From positions 16,559-80,558 of the forward strand of contig JAGWBX010000001.1 of the NCBI GenBank assembly GCA_021295655.1: a stretch of DNA of 64,000 bases, written 5' to 3'. Source of the stretch: Candidatus Latescibacterota bacterium (GTDB taxonomy: Bacteria > Latescibacterota > UBA2968 > GCA-2709665). The notes below the pieces were generated by a model. The model was not told where the DNA came from. It ran no database searches and saw nothing but the letters and a program-made list of their open reading frames with translations. The translations under genes were made by a program, and so were the position numbers. Numbering within the stretch: the stretch's first letter is position 1; each line of letters opens with the position of its first letter. Below are positions 1 through 9,207 of the stretch, piece by piece.

Positions 1-1218
1 CTGCCCGGCGTAACCAGGGACCGGAACTATGCGGAGGTTTTCTGGAACCGTCGGGTCTTCACGCTGGTGGATACCGGCGGTTACACGCTCAATCCGGAGG
101 CGGGCATTGCACAATCGGTCGGGGACCAGGTGGAAGTGGCCGTGGCGGAAGCGGACGTGGTCCTGCTGGTGATGGACGCCAGGACCGGTCCGACCGACGA
201 CGACTTGGCCATCGCACGTCTTGTGCGCATGAACGGGACACCGTGCCTGCCTGTTGTCAACAAAGTGGATTCAGACCGGGACGAGCCGGACGTGGCCGGT
301 TTCTACGGTCTGGCCCTTGGCGAGCCCGTTCCCGTGTCGGCGTTGAGCGGGCGGAAGTCGGGCGATCTTCTGGACGAGGTGGTCTCGCTCATACCTGAGG
401 CCGATCCGTCCACTGAAGAGGACGACGGCCCGCCGCGTATCGCGGTCGTAGGCCGGCCCAACGTCGGGAAGTCCACCTTTGTCAATCGGCTGACCGGTGA
501 AGACCGGATGGTGGTCAGCCCGGTTCCCGGTACGACGCGGGATGCGATCGATCTCCCGCTGAAGCGAAACGGACGTGAACTCCTGCTGATCGATACCGCC
601 GGACTTCGCAGGCGTACGAGGGTGAAGGAGCAGGTCGAATATTACAGTACGGTACGCACCAGGACAAGTCTGGACCGGTGCGACGTCGCCATCGTTCTTG
701 CCGATGCGCACGAAGGCATCACACTTCAGGACGTCAAGATCCTCGGCGACGCTGCCGAATCGGGCAAGGGCGCGCTGCTGGCGATGAACAAATGGGACCT
801 GATTGAGAAAGACGACAAGACGTCGATCATGCACAAACGGGATATTGTCGGCCGGTTTCCCTCCTTAAGGGATTTTCCGATCTATTTCGTCTCCGCTTTA
901 TCCGGCCAACGTGCCTGGAAGCTGGTGGATACGGCGCTCGAGATTTACGATAGACGCCGCCAGCGAATTACCACCTCCGCCTTGAATCGATTCCTGGAGG
1001 AAGTCAACGCCTCCCATCCGCCGCCAACCCGGAGGGGACGGGCGTCAAAGATGTATTATTGCGTTCAACCCGTGGTGTCGCCGCCCACGGTGATTTTCTT
1101 TACCACGAGGCCGCGTGACGTGCCGGAACACTATCGTCGTTATCTGGAACGGCGGTTGCGGGAGCGATTCGAACTGGAGGGGACTCCGGTCCGGATCGTA
1201 TTCAAGAAGAAACGATGA
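1..1218 (+). CDS. der: Ribosome-assembly GTPase Der (EngA), 5' end missing
   Basis: Tandem-GTPase ribosome biogenesis factor acting on the 50S subunit. The frame is open from base 1, so the start lies upstream of the window. The first visible residues (PGVTRDR) are the switch I region of the first G domain, followed by DTGG (G3) and NKVD (G4). The second G domain has the P-loop GRPNVGKST, DTAG, NKWD and SALSG. A KH-like C-terminal domain with a basic end (VFKKKR) closes the 405 visible residues. GTG at 67 is internal, inside the G3 motif of domain 1, and should not be taken as a start. A MerR-type gene follows after 6 bp, suggesting co-transcription. The identification is firm. Confidence 0.96.
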   Translation: MPGVTRDRNYAEVFWNRRVFTLVDTGGYTLNPEAGIAQSVGDQVEVAVAEADVVLLVMDARTGPTDDDLAIARLVRMNGTPCLPVVNKVDSDRDEPDVAGFYGLALGEPVPVSALSGRKSGDLLDEVVSLIPEADPSTEEDDGPPRIAVVGRPNVGKSTFVNRLTGEDRMVVSPVPGTTRDAIDLPLKRNGRELLLIDTAGLRRRTRVKEQVEYYSTVRTRTSLDRCDVAIVLADAHEGITLQDVKILGDAAESGKGALLAMNKWDLIEKDDKTSIMHKRDIVGRFPSLRDFPIYFVSALSGQRAWKLVDTALEIYDRRRQRITTSALNRFLEEVNASHPPPTRRGRASKMYYCVQPVVSPPTVIFFTTRPRDVPEHYRRYLERRLRERFELEGTPVRIVFKKKR

Positions 1219-1224
1219 CGCGGA

Positions 1225-1587
1225 ATGAACAGGATTTACTATTCCATACGTGAAGTGACTGGAAAAACCGGCATTGAACCTCAGGTATTGCGCTATTGGG
1301 AGAAGGAATTTCCCATGCTCCGGCCGCGGCGCACCCAGGCCGGGAAACGGCTCTACCGGGAGCGGGATATCAAAATCGTCCTGGCCATCAGGCGTCTGAG
1401 GCAGGACGAAAAATACACGGTCAAAGGTGCACGTGAAAGGCTCAGTGAGGACCCCTCTCTGTGGCGGGACCTCGTTGTCAATGCGGAGACGGCAGAGTCC
1501 AGGCAGCCATCGGGGCCGGACGAGGTCATGAAGGAGATGCGCGGGATGCTTGTTGAACTCAGGCGACTGGTCGGCGGAGGCGGCTGA
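1225..1587 (+). CDS. MerR-family transcriptional regulator
   Basis: Small DNA-binding protein of 120 residues. The N-terminal ~70 residues are a MerR winged helix-turn-helix (YYSIREV, then LRYWEKEFP, then KRLYRERDI), the usual arrangement of helix 1, recognition helix and wing. The short C-terminal part (~residues 80-118) is a weak helix with no cysteine cluster, so no metal or drug ligand can be proposed. It begins 6 bp after der and ends about 27 bp before the rimP promoter region. A MerR-like gene just before translation-factor or tRNA-synthetase genes occurs in several bacteria, but its target is unknown. It could control the following rimP operon; that is only inference from position. 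Confidence 0.85.
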   Translation: MNRIYYSIREVTGKTGIEPQVLRYWEKEFPMLRPRRTQAGKRLYRERDIKIVLAIRRLRQDEKYTVKGARERLSEDPSLWRDLVVNAETAESRQPSGPDEVMKEMRGMLVELRRLVGGGG

Positions 1588-1613
1588 GCAGGTGTCGATG
1601 GGGAAATTTGTGC

Positions 1614-1642
1614 TTGCGCTATAACGTGAAATACCATATATT
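1614..1642 (+). promoter_or_regulatory. Candidate sigma70-type promoter of the rimP-nusA-infB operon
   Basis: TTGCGC (1614-1619), a 17-base spacer and TATATT (1637-1642) form a reasonable housekeeping promoter. The start of transcription would fall near 1649, just before the leader hairpin. The HU gene promoter at 57650 has nearly the same pair of boxes (TTGCGG and TATATT), which supports both calls. Confidence 0.55.
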
Positions 1643-1659
1643 TAGTTTTCTGAACAGCG

Positions 1660-1684
1660 AGAGTGGGCGGATGCCCGCTCTTTT
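1660..1684 (+). promoter_or_regulatory. rimP leader hairpin
   Basis: Bases 1660-1668 (AGAGTGGGC) pair with 1673-1681 (GCCCGCTCT) through a GGAT loop, with one G-T wobble, and are followed by TTTT. A GC-rich hairpin with GAGTGGGC/GCCCACTC arms and a T tract immediately before rimP (ylxS) is a recurrent leader in many bacteria and is thought to act as an attenuator or processing site. The match of stem, T tract and position is seen directly; the regulatory role is inferred. Confidence 0.65.
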
Positions 1685-1715
1685 GAATATCAGGGCCATA
1701 GTTCGAGTCTCGAGG

Positions 1716-2168
1716 ATGATGGACGATCCGGAGTTGCAGGATTCCATTGAAAAGCTGGTCGCACCCTACCTGAAGTACCAGGGTGCGGACCTGGTCGACC
1801 TGCAGCTATCCGGCAGCCCCCGGAACCGAACGCTACGCATCGACGTGGATCGCCTTGACGGGATCACCGTGGATGAATGCGCGCGGTTAAGCCGCGGAAT
1901 TGCGGACGTCCTCGATACACACGATCCAATCAGCGGGCGTTACGTGCTTGAAGTCTCCTCGCCGGGGCTAGAAAGAGCTCTGAAGTCGGATCGCGACTAC
2001 CAACGTGCCGTCGGACGGACCGTAAAGGTTATTCTCGAAGGCGGGCACGTCATGGTCGGTCAGTTGATGCGATTCGATGGGTCCGAACTCGAACTTGCGG
2101 TCGATGGCCGGACCCGGCTCGTTCAGGCCGACGAAATACGTAAAGCCAACCTGCATTTTGAATTTTGA
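1716..2168 (+). CDS. rimP: Ribosome maturation factor RimP
   Basis: RimP assists late assembly of the 30S subunit. The 150-residue protein has the usual two-domain order: an N-terminal alpha/beta domain with YLKYQGADLVDLQL and RTLRIDVDR, the conserved LSRGIADVLD and YVLEVSSPGLERAL signature, then a small SH3-like C-terminal domain. ATG at 1716 (or the adjacent ATG at 1719) is chosen because it lies downstream of the leader hairpin and gives the normal family length. The frame is open further upstream to 1608, but that region is the hairpin leader. nusA starts 12 bp downstream, the standard operon order. Confidence 0.95.
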   Translation: MMDDPELQDSIEKLVAPYLKYQGADLVDLQLSGSPRNRTLRIDVDRLDGITVDECARLSRGIADVLDTHDPISGRYVLEVSSPGLERALKSDRDYQRAVGRTVKVILEGGHVMVGQLMRFDGSELELAVDGRTRLVQADEIRKANLHFEF

Positions 2169-2180
2169 GGAGATGTCCCT

Positions 2181-3707
2181 TTGAACTACGAAGTCCTGGA
2201 GGCGCTGGGCCAGATTGCTCAGGAAAAGAACGTCGACAAGGCGCTGGTCATCGAGACCCTCGAAATCGGGCTGCTTTCCGCAACGAAACGGCGGTTCGGC
2301 ACCTCGGACAACGTCGAGGTGAACATCGACGCCAGTTCCGGCGATATCGAGGTCTTCGCCACCAAATCCGTCGTCAAGGACGATGAGGTCGAGGACGCGG
2401 CCTTACAGATCGGTCTCACGGCTGCCCGCGAGATTGAACCGGGCGTCAAAGTCAATGCGGAAGTCCGGGAAATGCTCAGGTTTGCCGATTTCGGCCGGAA
2501 TGCCATTCAGTCCACCAAGCAGATCCTGATACAGAGGGTACGGGAAGCCGAACGCGAGAAGATCTACGAGGATTACCAGACCCGGATCGGCGAGATCATC
2601 AGCGGAACCGTTCAGCAGATCAGCCACGGCGATATTCTCATCAACCTGGGGCGCACGGAGGCAGTCATCCCGCTCAAGGAGCAGATTCGCAAGGAGCGTT
2701 ACCGCCAGGGCGACCCGATCCGCGCCTATCTGGTGAACGTCCTCCGCACGTCCAAGGGGCCTCAGGTGGTGCTGTCCCGGACGCATCCGCAATTCCTGGA
2801 AAAGCTCTTTCAGTTCGAAGTCCCTGAAATCTATGAAGGCATCATTGAAATCAGGGCGGTCGCTCGTGAGCCGGGCGAAAGGGCGAAGATCGCGGTATAC
2901 TCAAACGACGCCAGAATAGATCCGGTTGGCGCCTGTGTGGGGATGAAAGGCTCCCGGGTCCAGGCGGTCGTTCGGGAGCTGAGCAACGAACGGATCGACA
3001 TCGTACCCTGGAGTGACGACGAAGCCATCTTCCTCTCCCGTTCGCTGAGTCCCGCTACGGTCAAGCGTGTGGTTGTCGATCGAAACAAGACGGCAATGAC
3101 GGCAATCGTCGACGACGATCAGTTGTCGCTGGCCATTGGCAAGTCGGGGCAGAACGCCCGTCTGGCCGCGCAGCTTACCGGCTGGAAGGTTGATATTATC
3201 ACCGAAACCCGGTTCCAGGAAATGCAGTTGGAAAAGGCGGCGACATTTGTTCCTTTAACGGAAGTGGCCGGCGTGGGGAAAGTGATGCTGGAACGCCTCG
3301 AGGCCGCCGGTATATCGTCCGCCAACGATCTCGTGGATGTATCGCTCGTCCGATTGCTCGAAGTGCCCGGTGTCGGGGAGTCCACCGGCCAAAAAATCCA
3401 GAACGCCGCTGAAGAAATCGTGAACGTAAAGGTTCAGGCCTACCGCGAGGAACTTGAAAAGCAGCGGGCAGAGGAAGCGGCACGCATAGCGGCAGAGGAA
3501 GCGGCACGCATAGCGGCAGAGGAAGCAGCGCGTGTCGCGGAGCAGGAAGCTGCGGCGGCTGCCGAAGCGGCTGCGGCCGCGGACGAGGACGACGATGAGC
3601 CGGTGGCGGACGTGGAAATTGAGCTTTCAGAAGAAGGCGCGGCCGTACAGCCCGCGACATCTGAAGACGAACAGGTTGGCGGACCATCGGAAGATGAAGG
3701 GAGGTGA
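2181..3707 (+). CDS. nusA: Transcription termination/antitermination factor NusA
   Basis: RNA polymerase-binding factor that modulates pausing, termination and antitermination. It has an N-terminal polymerase-binding domain (~1-125), an S1 domain (~135-200, [20 protein letters not shown]), two KH domains (~230-345, with [10 protein letters not shown] and [10 protein letters not shown]) and a C-terminal helix-hairpin-helix region (~360-420, [10 protein letters not shown] and VPGVGES). The start is TTG at 2181 with GAGGAG at 2167-2172. The last ~90 residues are an Ala/Glu-rich helical stretch containing a 24-bp tandem repeat, then a very acidic disordered tail. Its TGA overlaps a possible GTG of infB, but infB more probably starts at 3716. 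Confidence 0.97.
   Translation: MNYEVLEALGQIAQEKNVDKALVIETLEIGLLSATKRRFGTSDNVEVNIDASSGDIEVFATKSVVKDDEVEDAALQIGLTAAREIEPGVKVNAEVREMLRFADFGRNAIQSTKQILIQRVREAEREKIYEDYQTRIGEIISGTVQQISHGDILINLGRTEAVIPLKEQIRKERYRQGDPIRAYLVNVLRTSKGPQVVLSRTHPQFLEKLFQFEVPEIYEGIIEIRAVAREPGERAKIAVYSNDARIDPVGACVGMKGSRVQAVVRELSNERIDIVPWSDDEAIFLSRSLSPATVKRVVVDRNKTAMTAIVDDDQLSLAIGKSGQNARLAAQLTGWKVDIITETRFQEMQLEKAATFVPLTEVAGVGKVMLERLEAAGISSANDLVDVSLVRLLEVPGVGESTGQKIQNAAEEIVNVKVQAYREELEKQRAEEAARIAAEEAARIAAEEAARVAEQEAAAAAEAAAAADEDDDEPVADVEIELSEEGAAVQPATSEDEQVGGPSEDEGR
3467..3538 (+). repeat. 24-bp tandem repeat inside nusA
   Basis: Two perfect 24-bp units (3467-3490 and 3491-3514) and a diverged third (3515-3538) encode AEEAARIA in the same frame. 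The unit length is a multiple of three, so copy-number changes by slippage would keep the reading frame and only lengthen the helix. Confidence 0.85.
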
Positions 3708-3715
3708 GTCGGCCC

Positions 3716-6172
3716 ATGAACAGAAATGCGCCGGCAACGACGGTCAGGGCGGCACCGGACGATACCGATGGCAAAAAGCGCCGCATCTACGAAGTTGCGC
3801 GGGAGTTCAATCTCTCGAGCGTAGCAATGGTCGACGTGGTCAGGGGTCTGGGGTTCGACGTCAAGAACCACATGGCCGTGTGTACCAGGGAGATGTTCGA
3901 CAGCATTCAGGGAAAGTTCGAGGAGGAGCGTAACGCCTCCCGCCAGGAAATCAAGCGTAAGACCGTGCAGAAAAGGCAACGTCAGGATACCGAAAAAGAA
4001 GACCGGAAGACGCCTGCCAGAACCAGAGCCGGTCGCGCGAAAAAGCCCGCATCCAAAGCAGCCGAAGCCCCCAAACCGGCGGAGCCGGTCCGGGAGGCTG
4101 TCGAGATTCGCGAAATCCGCGACGACCAGGCAACGCGCCGGCGGCGGCGCGAGGCGGCGCGAAGAGAACCATCGGTCGAAGTCATTGGGGCGCCGGGCAC
4201 GGGCAGCAAGACCGAGTCTGCTCGTCCCCAGGAAAAGCCCGCCCCCGAACGAGGCGAAGGCCGACGCCGACGCCGGAGGCGCGGCAGGACCGCACCGGAC
4301 CAGACGGAAATCGAAGCCAGCGTTCGCCGGACCATGGCCCAGATGGAGACCGGCACGGCCCGTTCGCGCCGACGTCGCCGCAGAGACGACGAGGACGTCG
4401 ACGACGACGAGGGGGTCGACCGTGTCATCAAGGTCAATGAGTTTGCAACGGTTGGCGAATTGTCGGCGCTAATGGACATACCGCTCACCGATGTCATAAA
4501 GCAGTGTCTCACCCTGGGCCTGATGGTCACCATCAACCAGCGGCTGGATATGGACACCATCACCCTGGTTGCCGACGAATTCGGGATTGGCGTTGAAGAA
4601 CTCCAGGAGTATGCTGAAGACGTGCTCGATCAGGTAGAGGAAGACGAGGAAGACGATCTCGCGCCGCGTCCGCCGGTGGTTACCATCATGGGCCATGTAG
4701 ACCACGGAAAGACGTCGCTTCTGGATTATGTTCGCAACACCAACGTGGTCGCGGGCGAGGCGGGGGGCATCACCCAGCACATCGGCGCGTATCACGTGGA
4801 ACTGGACAGCGGCCGCATGGTAACTTTCCTCGATACCCCCGGTCACGAGGCATTTACGGCAATGCGCGCGAGGGGCGCCCAGGTGACGGACGTGGTTGTC
4901 CTGATTGTGGCGGCCGACGACAATGTCATGCCGCAGACGGTGGAAGCCATCGACCATGCACGCGCCGCCGGGGTTCCGTTGGTGCTGGCCATCAACAAGA
5001 TAGACCTTCCGGGCGCGGACGTGGATCGAATCAAGAGGCAACTGACGGAACACAATGTTGTCCTCGAGGAATACGGTGGCAAGGTGCAGTCCTGTGAGAT
5101 CTCCGCAAAGACCGGGGAGAACATCAACGATCTTCTCGAGTTGCTGGCATTGGAAACCGACCTGCTGGAACTGAAGGCCAATTCGAAGAAACGCGCCAGT
5201 GGCGCCATTGTCGAAGCGCGCCTGGACCGCGGCCGTGGCAACGTGGCCACCGTTCTCGTGCAGGAAGGAACGCTCAGGGTCGGCGATACCTTCGTCACCG
5301 GACTCTACAGCGGCAGGGCGAGGGCGCTTCTGGACGAGCGCGGGCATCGGGTTGCCGAAGCAGGACCTTCGGTGCCGGTCCAGGTGCTTGGCCTGTCCGG
5401 ATTGCCTCAGGCGGGAGACTCGTTCTACTCCGTGGAAAACGAACGTACCGCCAGGGAAATCAGCCAGAAAAGGCAGCAGCTTCGCCGGGAGCGGGAAGCA
5501 CACCGGATACGCAGGGTCAGCCTGGTTGACATTCACGATCAGATCAAGGCCGGTCAGGTCCAGGAGTTGCGCCTGATACTCAAGGGAGACGTCGACGGTT
5601 CCGTCGAGGCGCTTCACGACTCACTGATGCAGATCCCCAGCGACGAAGTGCGTATCAACGTGATCCACCGCGGGGTGGGTGCGGTCTCTGAATCGGACGT
5701 CCTGCTCGCTTCGGCCTCGGACGCGATCATCATCGGGTTCAATGTGCGTCCGGACGTCCGTGCACGAGAAGTGGTTGTCCAGGAGCGGGTCGACGTCCGC
5801 TCCTACCGGGTAATTTACGAAGCGGTTGAAGACATCAGGGCCGCGCTTTCCGGGTTGCTCACTCCCGATATCGATGAACAGATCGTGGGATCGGCGGAAG
5901 TCCGGGAGACGTTCCAGGTGCCGCGGGTTGGAATCATCGCCGGCTGTTACATTTCCAACGGCAGAATGACACGTAGCGACATGGTGCGGGTGCTGCGGGA
6001 TAATGTCGTCGTGTACGAGGGCCGGATCGGGTCCCTGCGCAGGTTCAAAGACGACGTGAGGGAAGTCCAGTCCGGGTTTGAATGCGGCATCGGCCTTGAA
6101 AATTTCAACGATACCAAGCTGGGCGACGTGATCGAGGCCTATGAACACGTTGAAACCGCGCGCACGCTCTAA
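3716..6172 (+). CDS. infB: Translation initiation factor IF-2
   Basis: GTPase that brings fMet-tRNA to the 30S initiation complex. ATG 3716 is preferred to the GTG at 3704 because GGGAGG at 3699-3704 is correctly spaced for it; that gives 818 residues. After an IF2_N-like motif (RIYEVAREFNLSSVAMVDVV, with GLGFDVKNH) comes a ~200-residue highly charged linker rich in arginine clusters and acidic runs. Then follow the second IF2_N part, the G domain with GHVDHGKTS, DTPGHEAF, NKIDLPGAD and SAKTGEN, and the C-terminal domains II-IV. Part of the rimP-nusA-infB operon; ylxR and ylxQ, often found between nusA and infB, are absent here. Confidence 0.97.
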   Translation: MNRNAPATTVRAAPDDTDGKKRRIYEVAREFNLSSVAMVDVVRGLGFDVKNHMAVCTREMFDSIQGKFEEERNASRQEIKRKTVQKRQRQDTEKEDRKTPARTRAGRAKKPASKAAEAPKPAEPVREAVEIREIRDDQATRRRRREAARREPSVEVIGAPGTGSKTESARPQEKPAPERGEGRRRRRRRGRTAPDQTEIEASVRRTMAQMETGTARSRRRRRRDDEDVDDDEGVDRVIKVNEFATVGELSALMDIPLTDVIKQCLTLGLMVTINQRLDMDTITLVADEFGIGVEELQEYAEDVLDQVEEDEEDDLAPRPPVVTIMGHVDHGKTSLLDYVRNTNVVAGEAGGITQHIGAYHVELDSGRMVTFLDTPGHEAFTAMRARGAQVTDVVVLIVAADDNVMPQTVEAIDHARAAGVPLVLAINKIDLPGADVDRIKRQLTEHNVVLEEYGGKVQSCEISAKTGENINDLLELLALETDLLELKANSKKRASGAIVEARLDRGRGNVATVLVQEGTLRVGDTFVTGLYSGRARALLDERGHRVAEAGPSVPVQVLGLSGLPQAGDSFYSVENERTAREISQKRQQLRREREAHRIRRVSLVDIHDQIKAGQVQELRLILKGDVDGSVEALHDSLMQIPSDEVRINVIHRGVGAVSESDVLLASASDAIIIGFNVRPDVRAREVVVQERVDVRSYRVIYEAVEDIRAALSGLLTPDIDEQIVGSAEVRETFQVPRVGIIAGCYISNGRMTRSDMVRVLRDNVVVYEGRIGSLRRFKDDVREVQSGFECGIGLENFNDTKLGDVIEAYEHVETARTL

Positions 6173-6368
6173 GAAGCCGTTTTAGAACCCCCGGTGGTCT
6201 TCGCGCCGCGGCAAAGGCGTCGGTCGGCGTTGGCCGGGGCCACCCGGGAGGGGCGAGGAGCGCGCAGCCTCGATACATTGGATATGGGCGGTCCTGTCCG
6301 CCTGGACCGACACCTTTTCGCTCACGCGCGGAAACGCACTAGGGAGTTTTAAACACAGCTTCCAATCC

Positions 6369-6650
6369 ATGACCATCGGCCTGTGTCGTCTGGTTTTATA
6401 TCTGCCCGAGAGCGGCTCGTTAAAGGGTAAACGCCGTATTCTGGAGAGTCTTCGGCAACGGATCCGGGCGAAATACAACGTGTCCGTTTCCGAGGTCGGT
6501 CATAACGAATTGTGGCAGAAGGCCGAGGTTGGCGTGGCGATGGTGGCGAACGAATCGCGTTACGTCAATCGCGTGCTTTCCAAAGTTGTAGACCACGTGC
6601 AACGGGACCATCGTGTGGAGCTCGTTGACTATTCTCTGGAACTGATGTGA
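6369..6650 (+). CDS. DUF503 (YlxP-like) protein
   Basis: A 93-residue protein of the DUF503/YlxP family, which is usually found between infB and rbfA and is presumed to act in ribosome function; no reaction is known. The family pattern is visible: GLCRLVLYLPES, SLKGKRR, then NVSVSEVG and WQKAEVGVAMVA. The 196 bp between infB and this gene contain no other convincing gene, and no strong ribosome site lies at normal spacing before ATG 6369. Its TGA overlaps the ATG of rbfA (TGATG), indicating translational coupling. Confidence 0.9.
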   Translation: MTIGLCRLVLYLPESGSLKGKRRILESLRQRIRAKYNVSVSEVGHNELWQKAEVGVAMVANESRYVNRVLSKVVDHVQRDHRVELVDYSLELM

Positions 6651-6985
6651 TGTGGCGCGCGGAGAGTGTCGGACGCCAGATACAGCTGGAACTCAGTGAC
6701 CTGATTCACCGGCACCTGAAAGACCCTCGTCTGGGTTACGTCACCGTCACGGGCGTACAGGTGTCGCGAGATCTGAAATTCGCACGGGTCCACGTCAGCG
6801 TGATGGGTGACGGTCAGCTTCGCGACACAAGCCTCAAGACACTCCAGCGGGCGCTCCCGTTCCTCCGCAGGGAACTGGGCAGGCGCATACGGCTGAGAAA
6901 CGTGCCGGAATTGGAGTTCAGGCTGGATGAGTCTCTGGAACAGGCCAGCAGGATCGACAGGCTGCTGGACGACTTGAAGTCGTAA
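6650..6985 (+). CDS. rbfA: Ribosome-binding factor A
   Basis: Cold-shock-type 30S maturation factor with a KH-like fold. The 111 residues include the family features SVGRQIQLELSDLI, DPRLGYVTVTGVQVSRDL and FARVHVSVMG. ATG 6650 overlaps the stop of the DUF503 gene; a GTG at 6647 is a possible alternative giving one extra residue. truB follows after about 29 bp, the conserved order. Confidence 0.94.
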   Translation: MWRAESVGRQIQLELSDLIHRHLKDPRLGYVTVTGVQVSRDLKFARVHVSVMGDGQLRDTSLKTLQRALPFLRRELGRRIRLRNVPELEFRLDESLEQASRIDRLLDDLKS

Positions 6986-7014
6986 GACTGGAGGGCAGGA
7001 TCAACGTCACTGGC

Positions 7015-7908
7015 GTGTTGCCGATCGACAAGCCACCTGGAATGACGTCCCACGACGTGATAGACCGCGTTCGACGACGGCTGAACATTCGTAAAGCTGG
7101 GCATACGGGCACCCTGGATCCGCTCGCGACCGGCGTCCTCGTGCTTTGCCTGGGACGGGCGACCCGGCTCAGTTCCTACCTCGCGGACCACGACAAGACG
7201 TATTCCGCCCATATCCGCCTCGGGATCCGAACAAGCACGCTCGACGCGGAAGGCGAAGTCGTTGCGCGATCCTGCAGCGTACCCGGCCGGTTGGAGGACG
7301 TGCGCGCCACGGTGGCTTCCTTTGTTGGCGAAATCGAACAGATTCCGCCCATGTTTTCGGCCCGCAAGATGGATGGCAGGCGGTTGTACAAATTGGCACG
7401 GGAGGGCACGGAAGTCGCCCGACGACCGTCCCGCGTGCGCATTTACGGAATCGATGTAGAAGATTTCAGGCCTCCCGATCTGCACCTGACGGTTTCCTGC
7501 TCAAAAGGCACCTATATCCGCACCCTGGCCGACGATATCGGCCGGCAGCTGGGATGTGGCGCGCATCTGGCCGGGCTCAGACGTACGGCCGCCGGACCCG
7601 TTCGCGTTGACGAGTGCGTCACGCTCAACCAACTCGAATCCGTTGGATCGAAGGAGGAGTTGCAGCCGTTTCTGATGGACCCCAACGGGTTATTGCATGA
7701 CCTGCCGCGTCTCAACCTGGACGCTGCCCAGGCAGGTTCTTTTGTGCACGGAAACGCCGTCACAGATATAGAAGACGGTACAGCACTTGAGTCGGGCCGT
7801 CTCGTGAGGGCGCTCCATCCCGAGGGGGTGTTGCTCGGCATCGGACGCTGGCGAGCCGCGGACCGGATGCTGAAGCCGGTACGCGTGCTGCGTCAGCCAG
7901 AAAGTTGA
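7015..7908 (+). CDS. truB: tRNA pseudouridine-55 synthase TruB
   Basis: Makes pseudouridine at position 55 in the T-loop of tRNAs. The 297 residues show the TruB signature LPIDKPPGMTSHDV, the catalytic motif HTGTLDPLATGVL with its aspartate, the KTYSAHIRLG and IPPMFSARKMDGRRLYKLAR motifs, and a C-terminal PUA-like extension. The GTG start at 7015 is uncertain: the best purine-rich site (GGAGGG, 6990-6995) is rather far upstream and no ATG is available in frame. Its stop overlaps a TTG that could also open ribF. Confidence 0.95.
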   Translation: MLPIDKPPGMTSHDVIDRVRRRLNIRKAGHTGTLDPLATGVLVLCLGRATRLSSYLADHDKTYSAHIRLGIRTSTLDAEGEVVARSCSVPGRLEDVRATVASFVGEIEQIPPMFSARKMDGRRLYKLAREGTEVARRPSRVRIYGIDVEDFRPPDLHLTVSCSKGTYIRTLADDIGRQLGCGAHLAGLRRTAAGPVRVDECVTLNQLESVGSKEELQPFLMDPNGLLHDLPRLNLDAAQAGSFVHGNAVTDIEDGTALESGRLVRALHPEGVLLGIGRWRAADRMLKPVRVLRQPES

Positions 7909-7913
7909 TCCGG

Positions 7914-8870
7914 ATGCAGACACGGACTTTGGAACAGACACTCCAGTTGGAAAACCCGGTGGTTACGGTCGGTACGTTCGACGGTGTCCATCTGGGGCAT
8001 CGTGCCGTAATCGAAGCCGTTGTTGCCACGGCCCGGGAGCGGGCGGGCAGTGCCGTTGCCGTGACGTTCGATCCGCATCCGCGGGCGGTTATCCATCCCG
8101 ACGACCCGCCGGTCGTCCTTACGTCCATGGAGGAGAAACGCCGGCGGCTTGAAGATGCCGGAATCGACATGCTGGCGGTCATCCCGTTTACCAGACAGGT
8201 GCAAATGTTGAAGCCCGAGGCATTCGTATCAACCTATCTGGTGAAATACCTGGACGCGAAAGTCGTGGTGCTGGGTTACGATCACGGATTCGGCAAGGGT
8301 CGCAGCGGCGATCCCGATACCATGAGGGCGTTTGGTCATCGGTTCGGTTTCGACGTCTCCATCGTGCCCCCCACCATGGCGGGGGAGGGCCCGGTAAGCA
8401 GCAGCCGGCTTCGAGACGTGATCCGGAAGGGCAGAATCGACCAGGCGCGTGAAATGCTTGGAGGTGGATATCCCGTTTCCGGTCGTGTGGTGCACGGCGA
8501 CGGCCGCGGGCGGGAGTTGGGTTATCCGACCGCGAATATCGTGCCTGACGATGCCATGAAACTGTTGCCGCCCAACGGGGTGTACGCTGCGAAAGCGTTT
8601 TTGCCTGAACCGTACGCGGCTGTTGTAAACCTTGGGATACGGCCGACCTTTAACGGCAAGAGCAGGTTGTTTGAAGCCCATCTTCTGGATTTCAGCGGCG
8701 ATCTTTACGGGCGGCGGATATCGCTGGAACTGGTGGACCGCCTGCGTGACGAACGCCGGTTTCCGAATTCGGAAGCACTGATTACGCAAATCCACAAGGA
8801 CGGGCAGCGTGCCCGTGACATTTTGGGACAGGAGTTGGCCCATCAAATGGAGGTGAGGCATTGGGTTTAG
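7914..8870 (+). CDS. ribF: Bifunctional riboflavin kinase/FAD synthetase
   Basis: Converts riboflavin to FMN and then FAD. The N-terminal nucleotidyltransferase domain has [14 protein letters not shown] with the HLGH motif, and [13 protein letters not shown]. The C-terminal flavokinase domain (~185-310) has [13 protein letters not shown] and [15 protein letters not shown] 7914 is preferred to an in-frame TTG at 7905 that overlaps the truB stop. The gene overlaps the TTG start of rpsO by 10 bases. The position between truB and rpsO is classical. Confidence 0.95.
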   Translation: MQTRTLEQTLQLENPVVTVGTFDGVHLGHRAVIEAVVATARERAGSAVAVTFDPHPRAVIHPDDPPVVLTSMEEKRRRLEDAGIDMLAVIPFTRQVQMLKPEAFVSTYLVKYLDAKVVVLGYDHGFGKGRSGDPDTMRAFGHRFGFDVSIVPPTMAGEGPVSSSRLRDVIRKGRIDQAREMLGGGYPVSGRVVHGDGRGRELGYPTANIVPDDAMKLLPPNGVYAAKAFLPEPYAAVVNLGIRPTFNGKSRLFEAHLLDFSGDLYGRRISLELVDRLRDERRFPNSEALITQIHKDGQRARDILGQELAHQMEVRHWV

Positions 8871-9130
8871 CAAAGGAAAAGAAAGGCGAATTGGTGGAAG
8901 CCTTCGGTCGAGCCGGCACCGACACCGGATCTGTCGAAGTGCAGATTGCGCTCTTGACGGAGCGCATCAGGATGTTGACCGACCACGCCCGGCGGCACAG
9001 CAAAGATCACCATTCCCGTCGCGGGCTGCTCAAGCTGGTCGGCCAGCGCCGGCGTTTCCTGAGATATATGCAACGCCGCGATCTTACCGGATACCGTGCG
9101 CTGATCGGTAAACTTGAAATACGTGGTTGA
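8861..9130 (+). CDS. rpsO: 30S ribosomal protein S15
   Basis: Primary binder of the 16S rRNA central domain, 89 residues, the standard length. Recognised by [36 protein letters not shown] and [10 protein letters not shown]. The start is TTG 8861 inside the 3' end of ribF, directly preceded by GGAGGTG (8849-8855), which fixes this start. It is followed by an inverted repeat and then pnp. Confidence 0.97.
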   Translation: MGLAKEKKGELVEAFGRAGTDTGSVEVQIALLTERIRMLTDHARRHSKDHHSRRGLLKLVGQRRRFLRYMQRRDLTGYRALIGKLEIRG

Positions 9131-9134
9131 TATT

Positions 9135-9170
9135 GCCTGTAGCGTGTTTTACAAATTGAGTTCTACAGGC
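9135..9170 (+). promoter_or_regulatory. Stem-loop between rpsO and pnp
   Basis: GCCTGTAG (9135-9142) and CTACAGGC (9163-9170) are perfect 8-bp complements separated by 20 bases. There is no T tract, so it is not an intrinsic terminator. A hairpin here is the site of RNase processing and pnp autocontrol in enteric bacteria; the same role here is inferred. Confidence 0.5.
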
Positions 9171-9207
9171 TGGATGAACGTTCATTTTCGCTGAGGAGAA
9201 GGGGTGG

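Noticed and set aside
67..69. GTG as the start of der
   Set aside because: It lies inside the G3 motif of the first GTPase domain, and codons upstream to base 1 encode family residues.
4469..5617. - strand frame of 382 codons inside infB
   Set aside because: Shadow of the conserved IF-2 G domain; composition and lack of motifs argue against coding.
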